DNA of 47,165 nt from assembly GCA_031268315.1 (NCBI GenBank), contig JAIRXK010000039.1, forward strand, positions 1-47,165, given 5' to 3'. Shown here one piece after another: positions 7,310-18,100 of this stretch; position 1 is the stretch's first letter, and every line of letters starts with the position of its first letter. The notes beneath the pieces were generated by a model, which had not been told where the DNA came from, did not search any database, and saw only the letters and a program-made list of their open reading frames with translations. Both the position numbers and the translations under genes were made by a program. The stretch is from Puniceicoccales bacterium. Its GTDB lineage: Bacteria; Verrucomicrobiota; Verrucomicrobiia; Opitutales; JAIRLM01.

Positions 7310-10114
7310 TTACTTTTGAAAATGGCCATTGGCGATGACGGCCACGCACCGCGGACACAGATGGTTCTGATTCACTTCCGCGCCGTCCGTGACCCAGCGC
7401 CAGCAGCGATCGCAGCGTTTGCCCTGAGCCTTTTCCACTTCTACGGAAATTTCATCATCTCCGCCCGTCTCCAATGAAACCTGGGAAACAATGAATAATT
7501 CTGCCAAATCGTCGCCGTAGCGGCGGAGGAGTTTTTCAACCTCGCCGGTGCCATTGCCTAGGCGGATACGTACGCGGGCTTCAAGGGACTTGCCGATAAT
7601 CTTTTTTTGCCGCATGATTTCCAATTGCCTGTAGACCGTGGAGCGGACGGCCAGTAGCCGATCCACATCCGCGGCCACAGATTCATTTCCCTGAAAATGT
7701 TCCGCATTTGGCCAGTCTAGCAGATGGGCCGAGTGGGGTGCGAATGCGCAGTTGCACTGCAGGTGAGCATAGGCCTCGTCGGCGGTGAACGGAATAATGG
7801 GCAGCAGCAGTCGAATGAGGGTAAGGAGAATTTTGCACATCGCCGTCTGTGCCGATTTTCTTTCCAGGCCATCGGCCGCGTAGGTGTATAGTCGATCCTT
7901 TAGAATGTCGTGGTAGGTGGCCGACAGTGTGACGGTGCAAAAATTGAGCACGGCGCGATAGATGCGGTGAAATTCGCACTTTTCGTAGGCATCTCCCACC
8001 TCGCCGATGAGTTGCCTCGCCTGATCCAGTGCCCAGCGGTCGACGGGCAGCATTTTCTCCATGGGAATTGCGTCCGATTTTTCGTCAAAGTCATAGAGAT
8101 TTCCCAGCTGATAGCGCAGCGTATTGCGCAGTGTACCGTAGGCAGAAACCACATGTTGTAGAATTCCATCGGAAATGGGGATGTCATTGCGAAAGTCCTC
8201 CGAGGAAATCCACAGGCGAACCACGTCGGCGCCGTAGGTGCGAATGTAGTCATCCGCCGTCTGCGGCTTTCCGTCGCTCTTGGAGATTTTCTTCTTATCC
8301 TCGCCGACGATAAATCCATGGGTGAGAATGGTGCGGTAGGGGGCAGCGCCACAGTCAATTACGCTACACCAGAGGGAGGATTGGAACCACCCGCGATGCT
8401 GGTCACTGCCCTCCACGTAGATGTCCGCCGGGAATGCCAGATCGCTCCTCTCGCGCAGGACGGCCTTGCTGCTGCACCCTGAATCGATCCACACATCCAG
8501 CGTATCCGTTCCCTTAAACAGCCGCTTTCCCTGCCACGAATCGGGGAGGGCGATGCCGTGGAGCAGCTCTTCGGGGGACTGTTGGAACCAGCAATCGGAA
8601 CCCAACTTGCGGATCTTTTCACCGATGGCGCGGATCACATTTCCATCCAACAGTGGTCGGCCATCTTCGTCGAAAAATAGCGGCATGGGTGTTCCCCAGG
8701 AGCGCTGACGGCTGATGCACCAGTCGGGCCGGGCTTCGATGGCGCCGCGGATGCGATTTTTTCCCCATGCGGGGATCCACTGCACCTGTTCTACTGCGTC
8801 CAATACCCGTTGCCGCAGGCCATTATGATCCAATGCAATGAACCATTGGCTCATTGCGCGGAAGATGACCGGTGTCTTGGAGCGCCAGCAATGGGGGTAG
8901 GAGTGCTGAAAGACCCGCTGTCCCAGCAGTCGATTGTTTTTTCTTAGAATGTTCACCACTGCGCCGTTGGCTGGACATTTTCCATCGCCGTCCAGGATGG
9001 CAACCCCCACCAATTCCGCCGGGATTTGACCGTCGTCCACGTAGCAGCTCTCGTCGTCGATGGGGCTGTAGGCTTCCAGGCCATTTTTTATGCCCAACAC
9101 ATAGTCTTCCATGCCGTGGCCGGGGGCAATGTGCACGCATCCCGTACCGGCGTCATTGGTTACAAAGGAAGCCTCTAGCAGTTTGCTTTCCCGCCCTATG
9201 AAGGGATGGCGAGCGCTAAGACCGACGAGTTCATTGCCTGAAAATGCCATTCCAACTCTCGCATTGTCCATGGAACAATCGGAAATTAGGCGATCTGCCA
9301 GCGTGGCCTCCACCACATAAATTTCCCCATTGCACTCCACGGGCACGTAGAAAAATGCTCCATTTACGGCGATGGCCAAATTAGAAGGCAGGGTCCAGGG
9401 CGTGGTTGTCCAGATCACCACGTGGCTGGGCCTGCTAAAGTTGAGCTTTTCCGCAGCGGCCCCGTCGAGTGGAAATTTGACCCAAACGGACAGACTGCAG
9501 TGCTCCTTGTATTCCACCTCCGCCTCCGCCAGGGCCGTTTTGCAGGGAATGGACCAGTAGACGGGCTTTTTGCTGCAGTAGACAAATCCTTCGTCCACGC
9601 ACTTCGCGAAAAAATCAATGATGGATGCCTCGTAGGCGGGGTCCATGGTACGGTATTCGCTGGCCCAATCTGCCAGCAATCCGAGCCGCTCAAATTGGCG
9701 CCGCTGCACCTTGCTGTATTCCCGTGAAAAATTCGAGCAGCGGGCGCGCAATTCGGGGACGGTTAAATTTTTTTCCTTTCCGTGCATGTCCTTGAGCACC
9801 TTGAGCTCAATTGGCAATCCGTGGCAGTCCCAGCCGGGCACGTAGGGCGTGGAAAATCCGCCCATCGACTTGTAGCGAATGAGTATATCTTTGAGCACCT
9901 TATTCAGTGCGGTGCCGATGTGCACGTCGCCGTTGGTAAATGGTGGCCCGTCGTGCAAAACGAATCGCTTATTGGCGGTACTGCGCCAATTTTGAATTTG
10001 TCGGTAGAGGTCAATTTCCGCCCAGTGGCGAATGCGCGCCGCTTCAGAGGACTGGGCGTTTGCGCGGAGTGGAAAATCGGTCTGTGGCAAATTGAGTGTA
10101 TCTTTCTGTTCCAT
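7310..10114 (-). CDS. ileS: Isoleucyl-tRNA synthetase
   Basis: The enzyme charges tRNA-Ile with isoleucine and edits misactivated valine. Start ATG (complement of 10112-10114) gives 934 aa beginning MEQKDTLNLP, matching the family N-terminus, with GGGAG about ten bases upstream. The longer frame to 10183 adds 23 unrelated residues. Class I signatures are present: HIGT at about 65-68 and KISKS at 609-613 (KMSKS equivalent, with Ile for Met). The C-terminus has the zinc-binding CDRCWRW...CPRC cysteines of bacterial-type IleS. This size and zinc finger differ from the long eukaryote-like IleS of Chlamydiae, which is part of my argument against that phylum. The gene is GC-richer than the effector-like genes next to it. 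Confidence 0.97.
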   Translation of the reverse strand: MEQKDTLNLPQTDFPLRANAQSSEAARIRHWAEIDLYRQIQNWRSTANKRFVLHDGPPFTNGDVHIGTALNKVLKDILIRYKSMGGFSTPYVPGWDCHGLPIELKVLKDMHGKEKNLTVPELRARCSNFSREYSKVQRRQFERLGLLADWASEYRTMDPAYEASIIDFFAKCVDEGFVYCSKKPVYWSIPCKTALAEAEVEYKEHCSLSVWVKFPLDGAAAEKLNFSRPSHVVIWTTTPWTLPSNLAIAVNGAFFYVPVECNGEIYVVEATLADRLISDCSMDNARVGMAFSGNELVGLSARHPFIGRESKLLEASFVTNDAGTGCVHIAPGHGMEDYVLGIKNGLEAYSPIDDESCYVDDGQIPAELVGVAILDGDGKCPANGAVVNILRKNNRLLGQRVFQHSYPHCWRSKTPVIFRAMSQWFIALDHNGLRQRVLDAVEQVQWIPAWGKNRIRGAIEARPDWCISRQRSWGTPMPLFFDEDGRPLLDGNVIRAIGEKIRKLGSDCWFQQSPEELLHGIALPDSWQGKRLFKGTDTLDVWIDSGCSSKAVLRERSDLAFPADIYVEGSDQHRGWFQSSLWCSVIDCGAAPYRTILTHGFIVGEDKKKISKSDGKPQTADDYIRTYGADVVRLWISSEDFRNDIPISDGILQHVVSAYGTLRNTLRYQLGNLYDFDEKSDAIPMEKMLPVDRWALDQARQLIGEVGDAYEKCEFHRIYRAVLNFCTVTLSATYHDILKDRLYTYAADGLERKSAQTAMCKILLTLIRLLLPIIPFTADEAYAHLQCNCAFAPHSAHLLDWPNAEHFQGNESVAADVDRLLAVRSTVYRQLEIMRQKKIIGKSLEARVRIRLGNGTGEVEKLLRRYGDDLAELFIVSQVSLETGGDDEISVEVEKAQGKRCDRCWRWVTDGAEVNQNHLCPRCVAVIANGHFQK

Positions 10115-10299
10115 TGGATGGTTCTCCCATTGGTGGGGGATGACAATGGTAAATTGTCCCATTGCAAGAAAAATTTTTGCCACTTGGCGAGGATATTTTT
10201 GCGGCCATTTTGCGGTGAATTGGATCGAAATTTTTAGATCCTACCGGCGTCGATGGAGTCTGTCGGTGGCCGGAAAAATTTTGTCGGCGCGGGCGGTGA

Positions 10300-11196
10300 T
10301 TAGAGGGACTGAAAATTTTTTGCAAGGTAAGCCCCGTACTCGTCGAGGCATTCCCACTGCTTTGTTGCCTGGATGAATATTTCCCGGGCTGCGCGCCCTT
10401 CGAAGGCTAAATTTCGGAATACGCATGCCAGGTTAAGCGACTTGCCATCCTTTTCCAGGACGAGAGATTTTTGCTGTCCCATGTCGTAGGTGACGGCCAT
10501 GCCCATTTCCTTGGCTTTCTTGCAAAAACAATACATTTGGTAAGCGCAGAGAAAAGTTGCGCTTCTTCCCATGCCTCCGTTGCAGTGAAATAGGGGTGGG
10601 CTGTCCTTCGCAATTTTATGGATCTTCGCGCAGTAATCCAGCAGGTTCTCTGGTTGTTGTCCCCCTCCATCCGCCCATGCTAGTTTGATGTAGGACAGCG
10701 GCTTTTCCTTGTGGAAGACGCTGATGTAGCTATTTTGTAGCGTTTTTACAGAAAGATAATCATCCTTTTCCAGATCTTTAGCTGGATTGCTTCCATTGCA
10801 CGATATGAGCTGCCACTTTCTAAAGTCTTCTGGATCAAGGTGCATTGGCGTGTCAGTATCCTTAGTAACATTATATCTACGGGTAAAATTATTTTCTGTG
10901 TAGTAGGGCTGTATGTAGGCGCTATTATCGGAATTGGCCACATCAACTATGAGCGCTATGTCGCTGTTGTGAATCGTGTCGAGGAATGGGGTCAGAACTG
11001 ATCCCGTTATGATGTAGCATGGTGCAAAGTCGCCATACTTGGGTGTCACAGTTTTGTCCTCTACTAGACGTGTTGGAAAGGTTTCGTTGTGTTTGATTGG
11101 GGAAGCGGTGATGTAGGCATTCCCAATTCTATTGATGTCGCAGCCGCCCTTCAGCCATTGCTTGTAATCGTCTCCTACCAAGGATGTTTTTTTCAT
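10300..11196 (-). CDS. Tyrosine phosphatase 2, catalytic part (3' piece of a frameshifted gene)
   Basis: This is the catalytic part of a second PTP. It contains GNAYITASPI, IALIVDVAN, WADGG (WPD loop with the Asp kept and Pro lost), HCNGGMGRS (CX5R; Cys codon at 10582-10584) and IFIQATKQW (Q-loop). It aligns along its whole length with the C-terminal domain of the 5088-7133 protein. The coding frame runs further, to 11382, but its residues upstream of ATG 11196 look random. The true N-terminal part is in the other frame (11129-11857). Dropping one A from a seven-A run on the coding strand joins them into a protein of about 518 aa. Either this is a pseudogene, or the product depends on slippage, or the extra base is a sequencing error. 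ATG 11196 is only the first in-frame ATG, not a convincing start. Confidence 0.75.
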   Translation of the reverse strand: MKKTSLVGDDYKQWLKGGCDINRIGNAYITASPIKHNETFPTRLVEDKTVTPKYGDFAPCYIITGSVLTPFLDTIHNSDIALIVDVANSDNSAYIQPYYTENNFTRRYNVTKDTDTPMHLDPEDFRKWQLISCNGSNPAKDLEKDDYLSVKTLQNSYISVFHKEKPLSYIKLAWADGGGQQPENLLDYCAKIHKIAKDSPPLFHCNGGMGRSATFLCAYQMYCFCKKAKEMGMAVTYDMGQQKSLVLEKDGKSLNLACVFRNLAFEGRAAREIFIQATKQWECLDEYGAYLAKNFQSL

Positions 11197-11857
11197 TTGT
11201 GGAGAAAAATCCTTTGTGCGCTGATTTTGGGTTATCGAATGGATTTTCGCGCTGAAATTTTGCGATGGGATCTGGAGTAGAAACGGAAATGAATCCGGGG
11301 TGTTCGTCCTCGGGAATATTAGCACTGAGATGCAGGTCGTCGTATTGATCAAACCTTTGTTTATTGGCGAAAAAGTCATCACCTAAAGTGGATTTGCAAA
11401 GATTTTCTATGATTTTTTCGCCGTCGGAACTGGATAATTCTTTAACGTCAGGAAGAGTGTGGTCACTTTCAATTGTCGAGGTTTCATTCTTGCTAGTGCT
11501 CGGGTGTATGGCGTCGGAACTGGATAATTCTTTAACGTCAGGAGGAGTATCGACAAAGAAAAAATGCCTGATGGCGGCTATGATTGCCGACGTGGCCAAA
11601 ACGGCACCGGTGCCAATTACAATGCCGGCGACAAGGCCCAAATTTTTAAAAAATATTGCAATCGCCAGTCCCGATAGTGGAGGTATGTACGCAAATGCGA
11701 GGGCTACGCTCGCTGCTGCAGAGGCGACGATGGCGGCGGTGATTATATAAAATTCAAGATTCGACATGGGCTTTTGGTTTTTGGACCCAATTGCCGGGGA
11801 ATCTTCCTTCAAGTTGATGCCTTTACCATGTACTTGATTATCTTTGTGGATACTCAT
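11129..11857 (-). CDS. Tyrosine phosphatase 2, N-terminal membrane part (5' piece of a frameshifted gene)
   Basis: As read, this is 242 aa. Residues 1-30 are polar, followed by two long hydrophobic stretches (about 35-58 and 61-98), the bilobed pattern of Inc-type proteins. A Ser/Asp-rich linker follows, in which DVKELSSSD occurs twice. From residue 224 the reading frame (NILGRRRLQ...) is out of register. The preceding GFFSTNEK matches GFFATNMQ of phosphatase 1, whose homology then continues in the frame of 10300-11196. The intact product would be a membrane-anchored PTP with the catalytic domain on one side of the membrane, unlike phosphatase 1, which has no bilobed segment. No convincing promoter or RBS is seen before ATG 11857. 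Confidence 0.7.
   Translation of the reverse strand: MSIHKDNQVHGKGINLKEDSPAIGSKNQKPMSNLEFYIITAAIVASAAASVALAFAYIPPLSGLAIAIFFKNLGLVAGIVIGTGAVLATSAIIAAIRHFFFVDTPPDVKELSSSDAIHPSTSKNETSTIESDHTLPDVKELSSSDGEKIIENLCKSTLGDDFFANKQRFDQYDDLHLSANIPEDEHPGFISVSTPDPIAKFQRENPFDNPKSAHKGFFSTNEKNILGRRRLQAMAEGRLRHQ
11187..11193 (-). other. Homopolymer frameshift site in tyrosine phosphatase 2
   Basis: Seven T on the plus strand (seven A in the coding strand). With six A, the reading becomes STNEK-TSLVGDDYKQWLKGG, which aligns without a gap to ATNMQ-TSCISEEDRKYAKGG of phosphatase 1. This places the shift exactly at the run. Confidence 0.8.
11422..11543. repeat. In-frame direct repeat, two 32-bp exact copies
   Basis: The same 32 bases occur at 11422-11453 and 11512-11543, 90 bases apart (a multiple of three). 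They encode DVKELSSSD twice in the linker between the membrane and phosphatase parts. Recombination between them would delete 30 residues without changing the frame. Confidence 0.85.
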
Positions 11858-12153
11858 CGTCTAAACACAACGATGGCAAAACATTTTGAAAAAATCAACA
11901 AAAAAATGTGCAAAAGATTTCCGATCGCTCACACCCCTAGCCACTGGAACAGATTTTCCTGAGAAAAATGCCGTGGCGGCGCATTAAATGGAGAGGCTAG
12001 GCGTGCCTAGTCCAATTGCTTTATTTCGCAGTAGTGAGTGAAAGTGTTTCTATGAATCGCGAATTGGCTCTATCTTTCAAAAAAAATGATTAGATTTTGC
12101 ATAAGCATCACTACATCAAGTCTTAGCGATTATTTTTAACACATGAAAAATAA
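11858..12153. other. Intergenic region between divergent genes
   Basis: About 300 AT-rich bases between the phosphatase 2 gene (minus) and the giant gene (plus). It has a small palindrome CTAGGC-GT-GCCTAG near 11997-12010. Only tiny ORFs are present and I see no RNA gene. Confidence 0.4.
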
Positions 12154-12182
12154 TTGACTTTATAGGCGATATATTTTATGCT
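12154..12182 (+). promoter_or_regulatory. Probable promoter of the giant gene
   Basis: TTGACT (12154-12159), 17 bases, TATGCT (12177-12182). The -10 would overlap ATG 12178, as also happens at 39369. In that case the used start would be ATG 12202, about 19 bases after the -10. AT-richness makes chance matches likely. Confidence 0.4.
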
Positions 12183-15100
12183 AAAAAGTAATAATAGTTA
12201 TATGAATGTGAATTCTCTAAGTAGTTCTGGAATTGGCGCGCCTTTGCCGAGTGCTTTTAAGTATCCCCAACGGTGTGTCAAAGATGATGAAAGAGTCATG
12301 AGGCACCTTCTCCTAGGTGAATATATTTCCAAAACCGATTGGGAAGGATACGACGGTATTCCAGGAATTGACATGGGCATTGAGATATTAGACCATGTAA
12401 TGGAAAGTAAATATTTTAAGCCCGAATGCAATAGTGCATTTTGCGAAACAATGAAAAGTTTTATAAAGAGTGTAAAGCCTGCGAATGAACTGGGTCTACT
12501 AATTAATATGTGTAAATCTGTGAAGTATATGCCCATCGATATGATTCAGAAATATCCTGGAATAAATAATTATAAATTTTTTAATTATGAAGAGTTACTG
12601 AAAGCAATTGGAGATAAAAGAGCGAATGTACTCAAAGTAGCTGAAAATAAATTTTTGGAATATATATCTCGAGAAAAATTCGTAATGAACGATGCATTGC
12701 ACAAGAGTTTAATGGAAGAGTTTCTCTCATTTCTCGTGGAGGCGAGTCATCAAATGGAATATGAGGAACATTTTATTGTTCCGTGTGGCTATAAAGATCA
12801 CGCCACCTATGCCTACATTTGCAAGGATTCGAAAAATGGCAATCTATGGCATGTGCAAGAAATAAATTCTGCAGCAGAATGTAACGAATTCAAGATTCAA
12901 TCTTCGTACTGCACTCTTTCGACATTTGGCCGGCATCTTCTATTAAATAAAGATCAACTTGATCGCTTTTTGTACGACAGGAGTCGACCCCACTTTTCCG
13001 ATCAGTTTGACATGGATAGCCGCAACTGCTATAATGAATTGTGGAAAGCATATGCAGGAAAATCCAATGAAATAAAAATCGAAAATCAAGATTTTGATAG
13101 GGAGCTGCCCTGGGACGTAATGCCTCATTTTTACGGTGAGTATGCTGGAAATTGCGTCCTCAAGGGTACCGTTGGTTGTTCGGAGGTTATGCTATTGGAC
13201 TGCCTTCGGAGAAATGACAAAACGCCAGATGGGCATTCTGCGCTGGTTGGGGATGAGGGAGAAAAAACTAAGAAATTTCAAAATAAGATTATCATTGGCT
13301 GCTACGAAATGGTGGCAAAGATGGGCATATTGATGAGTTATTTGGAAAAAAGCAAGCAATCGCCAACGAAGGATAATTTACGCATGATTGAAATGGCCAT
13401 GTCTCAAATGGGCACAAAAATGCGCAAATTGGAAACAACCCTGGAAAAGCATAAAATGGAGAAAATTCCCTACCTTGCGGATGATTTTCACAGCAGACTA
13501 GTGGAAGAATTTAGTCAATTGCGCAGAGAAGTAGAGGCGCACTTGACGTCGAGCAATGCGAAGGAAGTTCTATATGCGAGAGCGGATGATGGGGCGGAAG
13601 TAGATATGCCGATGGGTGAGAAAAAGTGCAATTTAGAAAGAAGTGACAGTGCAAAATTATCGCTACAATCTACCTATGCCGCTGTCACCGATCGCGCTTG
13701 CCGTAAATTTTCCCATTTAAAAATCAATCCCATTGATTTCAGCGCAATAAAAAGAGGCGATATCGATTATGTGACAGACGCATTGTATGAGCAGTTGGAA
13801 TTGGCTAAAAATCATGAATATGCGCAAGTTGCTGCGGAAAATGCAATGCAAATTATTCAAAATATCCCATTTGACACCATTGATGTTAAAAGTTTGACGG
13901 TGCTTAATTGCGCGAATTTGCTGCAAGGAATGAGACGTTGTCTTGTCATTGCGGAAGAAAACTACGTTGCATATGAGCGTTTTTTTTATGATACGAGCAG
14001 ACATGGAATTAATAAAAAGAAAGGTCTCCAATGGCAACTTCACAACGCCGAGGGAAATTTTCGCCAATACAACCTAATGCTGGCCGTTAATGCCCACGCT
14101 ATTGCATCAATAATGACATTTCGCATCGCATCTGAACATGAGAAATTTTTCGATGGGAGATGCAAAAAACTTCTGGAAAATTCCACTTTTGGCAATAGGC
14201 AATACCTTGATTTCTATGGGAGCTTTTCCTGCTATGCACATAGCAAAAATGATGGCGAAATAATGAAAAAAGTAATTGATTATTTTGATGCGCAAAAGGG
14301 TAAAGAAGTCGTCCTTGATTTTCTTAGAGAAAAAGATGACACAGTAATATCCATGGATAAGGTTGACATTTGGAGGGAAAATAAAGCTGTGAAATTTTTC
14401 GATAAATTGCTCAATACGCCAGAAAATACAACCCTACCCGTGGATCAATTGCTCAAAAACACTAATTTCAAAGAAACCCAATTTATTTCGAAGCGAGATG
14501 CACTTCTAATGCTAATTGCTGATAGATCTACATTTAACATAAAAGATAAGCCAAATAGCGACTATTGCAAGGTGAATTTTAAATTTGATGTGAACTATGA
14601 TCAACTTGATGATTTTTTGAAAGGCGAGGTAGAGAAAAAAGCAAAGATTCGTGGATTTTGTGCAGATTATAGTAGATATGCCACGGAGGATCCCCGCAAC
14701 AGAGACGCTATTTTGCTGCATTCTCTATTTAATATCCTTAAAAGTGGATTCTTTATTAACATTGACTTTTTTGTCAAAAAACCCGGGGTATCGATTACCT
14801 ATTTTCCCGACAGAGAGGCCAGCTTTATGCTTCCCTTGAGAAACAGTAATACGGCCGAGCAATACCTAATACCTAGCGAAGAAAATGAAATTCGCTGCCA
14901 CGAAAATAGTGGCAATAGGATGAATCATGAAAATGTGGCTGCCTTGGCCAGCATGGCCTGCATTAATGAGGACGCGAAAGTAATTAATCTAATCCACCAA
15001 CTGCGGACGCATCTGGACATTTGCAGTGCCTATGGAAATTTGGAAATACCAAAAAATGAAATGGAAAAATCCAACTATTATTTGATGCATTTTTTTGAGC

Positions 15101-18100
15101 AAATGCTGCAGCACTCCTCGCGGAAGAAAAGTAGCTTGCTGGGTAATACGGATATTAATCTATTGAAACGAAGGCCAATTGAAACGAATGCGGCAAATGA
15201 CTATGACGAATTAATCCAGGCGGTCAATGGGCTGGAAAAGGATGGGGCGGATCGATTTTGGAATCGGGTACCTCCCAATCAAATTAAGGTTTCATCCATG
15301 GCCATGGTTATGCACTATAAATCATTAATTCTGCGCAATATTATTGCGCAAAAGAAGAATGACAAGGATGTTTATATTAAAATTTCTAAAATTTTAAAAG
15401 AGCAAATGGAAAAGATCGAAAATCTCGAAAATATCACAAAGCCTTTGCAAGACAGCGATGGCGATATTAAATACAATATTGCCATTATGAAAAATGAATG
15501 CATTTTAAATATGCTCGAATTAAATTCCATAGATGAGCGCTGCGAAAAAAAACTAAATGAGTGGGAAGAAAAAATTGATGTCAAATACTTTAAAGAACTT
15601 GCCGCCAACTCGTACATCCTCAAGTCCTACAACGCATTGGGCCTACCGAAGGGTTGTCTTTATGCAATGAGAGATGCCCATCGAATGCTTGAAAACTACT
15701 ATGCGAGTAATCAAAATGTCGCCAGGGAGGTTGCTGAAAGTTTATATGGGAAATTTTTCATGCAGGAAATTAACTTAGCTTTCCATCCAGTATACAATGA
15801 AGGTAGTTTGCTATTTGCGAATCAGGATGAAAGTCGCGTGGTCGATCTGCTGACTCTATCATTTGTGATAGATGGAAAATTTATGACACTGGATCACACG
15901 TCGATGACCAATAGCAGCGATGCGAATCGCCTATTTGGTAGCCGGCAAGTGGAAGCACATCGCTGCGATGGATTACTGAATTTCAACGACGATGAATTTG
16001 GCAATGTGGAAATAGATGAAAAGGGATGTGTTGCGTGTGATTTGGATGGGGACGGGCAAAAGTGGCTCTACATGGGGATGAATGTGCCCAAGGAAATGAG
16101 GGAAAAATGCCCCATACCGAAATACTTTTTTTGCGATAATTTAAATGTTTTCATCAATCACGATGGCGACATTAGAATTTACGAAAACACGGTCCCTAAA
16201 AAACTCCTATTTGCAACCGTGAATGAGGAAATCAATGGAACCAATACATTTGCGCTAAAAAGCTACCGGGATCAGGATGAGGGCTGCTACATTATGCTGA
16301 AAGACACGAGTTCCCTGGTCGAAAAATTGCCGCTGCAAAAATTCGAGAAAATGGATTACATCGGTGTTTTCTACAATAAAGATGGGGATGTTCAGCGCAT
16401 TTTTTTTCCAATGACAAGGGATGGAAATGGCGATGAAGTTTCCATCGTGCCGTGGAATGAACCGAATGGCAGGGTATCCTGGAGATTGAACAGCAACAAA
16501 AACCTCAAACTTTGCCTGGGGACAATCCTACCACCTTTTGATTCGCAGGGATTTCCGTTGAATGGCAATGGGGGAAAAAGGTATAATCCCCTCAATAATT
16601 TCGAAAATTTTCTATGCTTTGAAAGCACGGATCCCGGTTCGCTGGGAAGCTTTAAATTTCTCTTTTCCAATGGAAAATACTTCCAAGAGGTGGGCCTTTC
16701 CCACGACTACTCATGCGGACAGAATGCTCCATGCGGCGGCGATGATCAGCAATTTTGGGGCATGGGGTGCGTTGGAGAAGTATCCTATTTCTGTGATCCC
16801 TACATGCTCCATGAGAAACCGATGGTCGGAAATACGCCCCTTGGGACCCTGCGGCTCGTGCAGGCATTTCAGGTGCAGGGAGAGTATGAGCGCGCGGTTC
16901 AATCCCTGCAGCTCCTATCTACCAATGGGGAATTGGGCGACGATGAAATCGAAATGTTTCGGCAGATAATAGAGTGGTTTGAGAAAAAAAATGGCAAAGA
17001 ACAATCGCCGCAGTCTGCCAATCTCGTATGGAGGGTGATTGGCCGCATGCTGCAGTGGAATTCAAGTTCTCCAAAGGTAATAGCCCTCATGGAAGACCTC
17101 ATCGCGAAGGAAATGGGTGATTTCCTCTTCCGTCTAATAGCTATTTATTTGAGTGGCTACAAAACCTATTCCGCCGCCGTGGCAATGTCCATTGAAGAGG
17201 AATTGCTTCTCTGGGATCAGCTATCCCTGCATTTTGAAGTCATTATAAATCGTTCAATGATTGAAATTGGCACTAGTAATTTTTACGCCACTACAAATGG
17301 TGCGATAGTCGAAACAAGTGATAGTGATTTCAGTAAAGAAACGATCGAAACATTGATGGCAAATCACTATACAATAAATGTGCATAGAAAAGTATTAAAA
17401 AATATGCGCCGAGAGAAACTCGATTCGCAGGAAAGTATTGAAAAATTGAAAAAGGATTACAGGGAATGCGGCGGAAATTGTGACGAGAAAAAAACTTTAA
17501 AGGAAATGTTCTACTATGCCCATGAAACTTCCAAACTAAATCTAGGCTTCAGTGCCAATTTCGACAACAACATTGTGAATCTGTCCGAAGAAAATGCCGA
17601 AAATTTGAAGCAGCAAATGGATGAGGCAAAATTGGCCGAAGCCGATGCGATTGAGGAGGCAAAGGAAATTTTTTCCATCGAAAAGGATGGGGCAAAAAAA
17701 AGCATTTTCGACCCGATGGACGGGGGTGACATCGACATAAAAAGCTATAAAATAGAAAATGATGGAAGTGATGAAAATGCAGGCAGGGAATTTAATGAGG
17801 GCCTGGAAAGCCTTAGAAGTGAGATGAAAAAGGGTGCATGTAGTCAGGCGCATAAGCAGGGTGATCCATTTCTTAGCCAAGAATTTATCCATGCCATAGA
17901 TGAGGAAAAAGTGAAAGAGTTTACTGGTAAATTGAAGGAAAAGTCTGCGCAATTGAGGCAGCAAGCCTCCGTATTTGCGAATGAAATGAATGTGCTGCTT
18001 AATGCGAATGAATTTTCACAAACCTTCGGTGCCACCAAATGGAGCCGTCTTAGTATTGCAAATTCAATCCATCTTATATACGGGTACTACATTGGAGGGA

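Noticed and set aside
7310..10114. Assignment of the organism to Chlamydiae because of Inc-like proteins
   Set aside because: IleS here is the ordinary bacterial type with a C-terminal zinc finger, whereas to my knowledge chlamydial IleS is the longer eukaryote-like type; Inc-like topology alone is not a marker.
10222..10241. Imperfect palindrome GGATC...GATCC as terminator of phosphatase 2
   Set aside because: Short stem, AT-rich centre and no T-run in the right direction.
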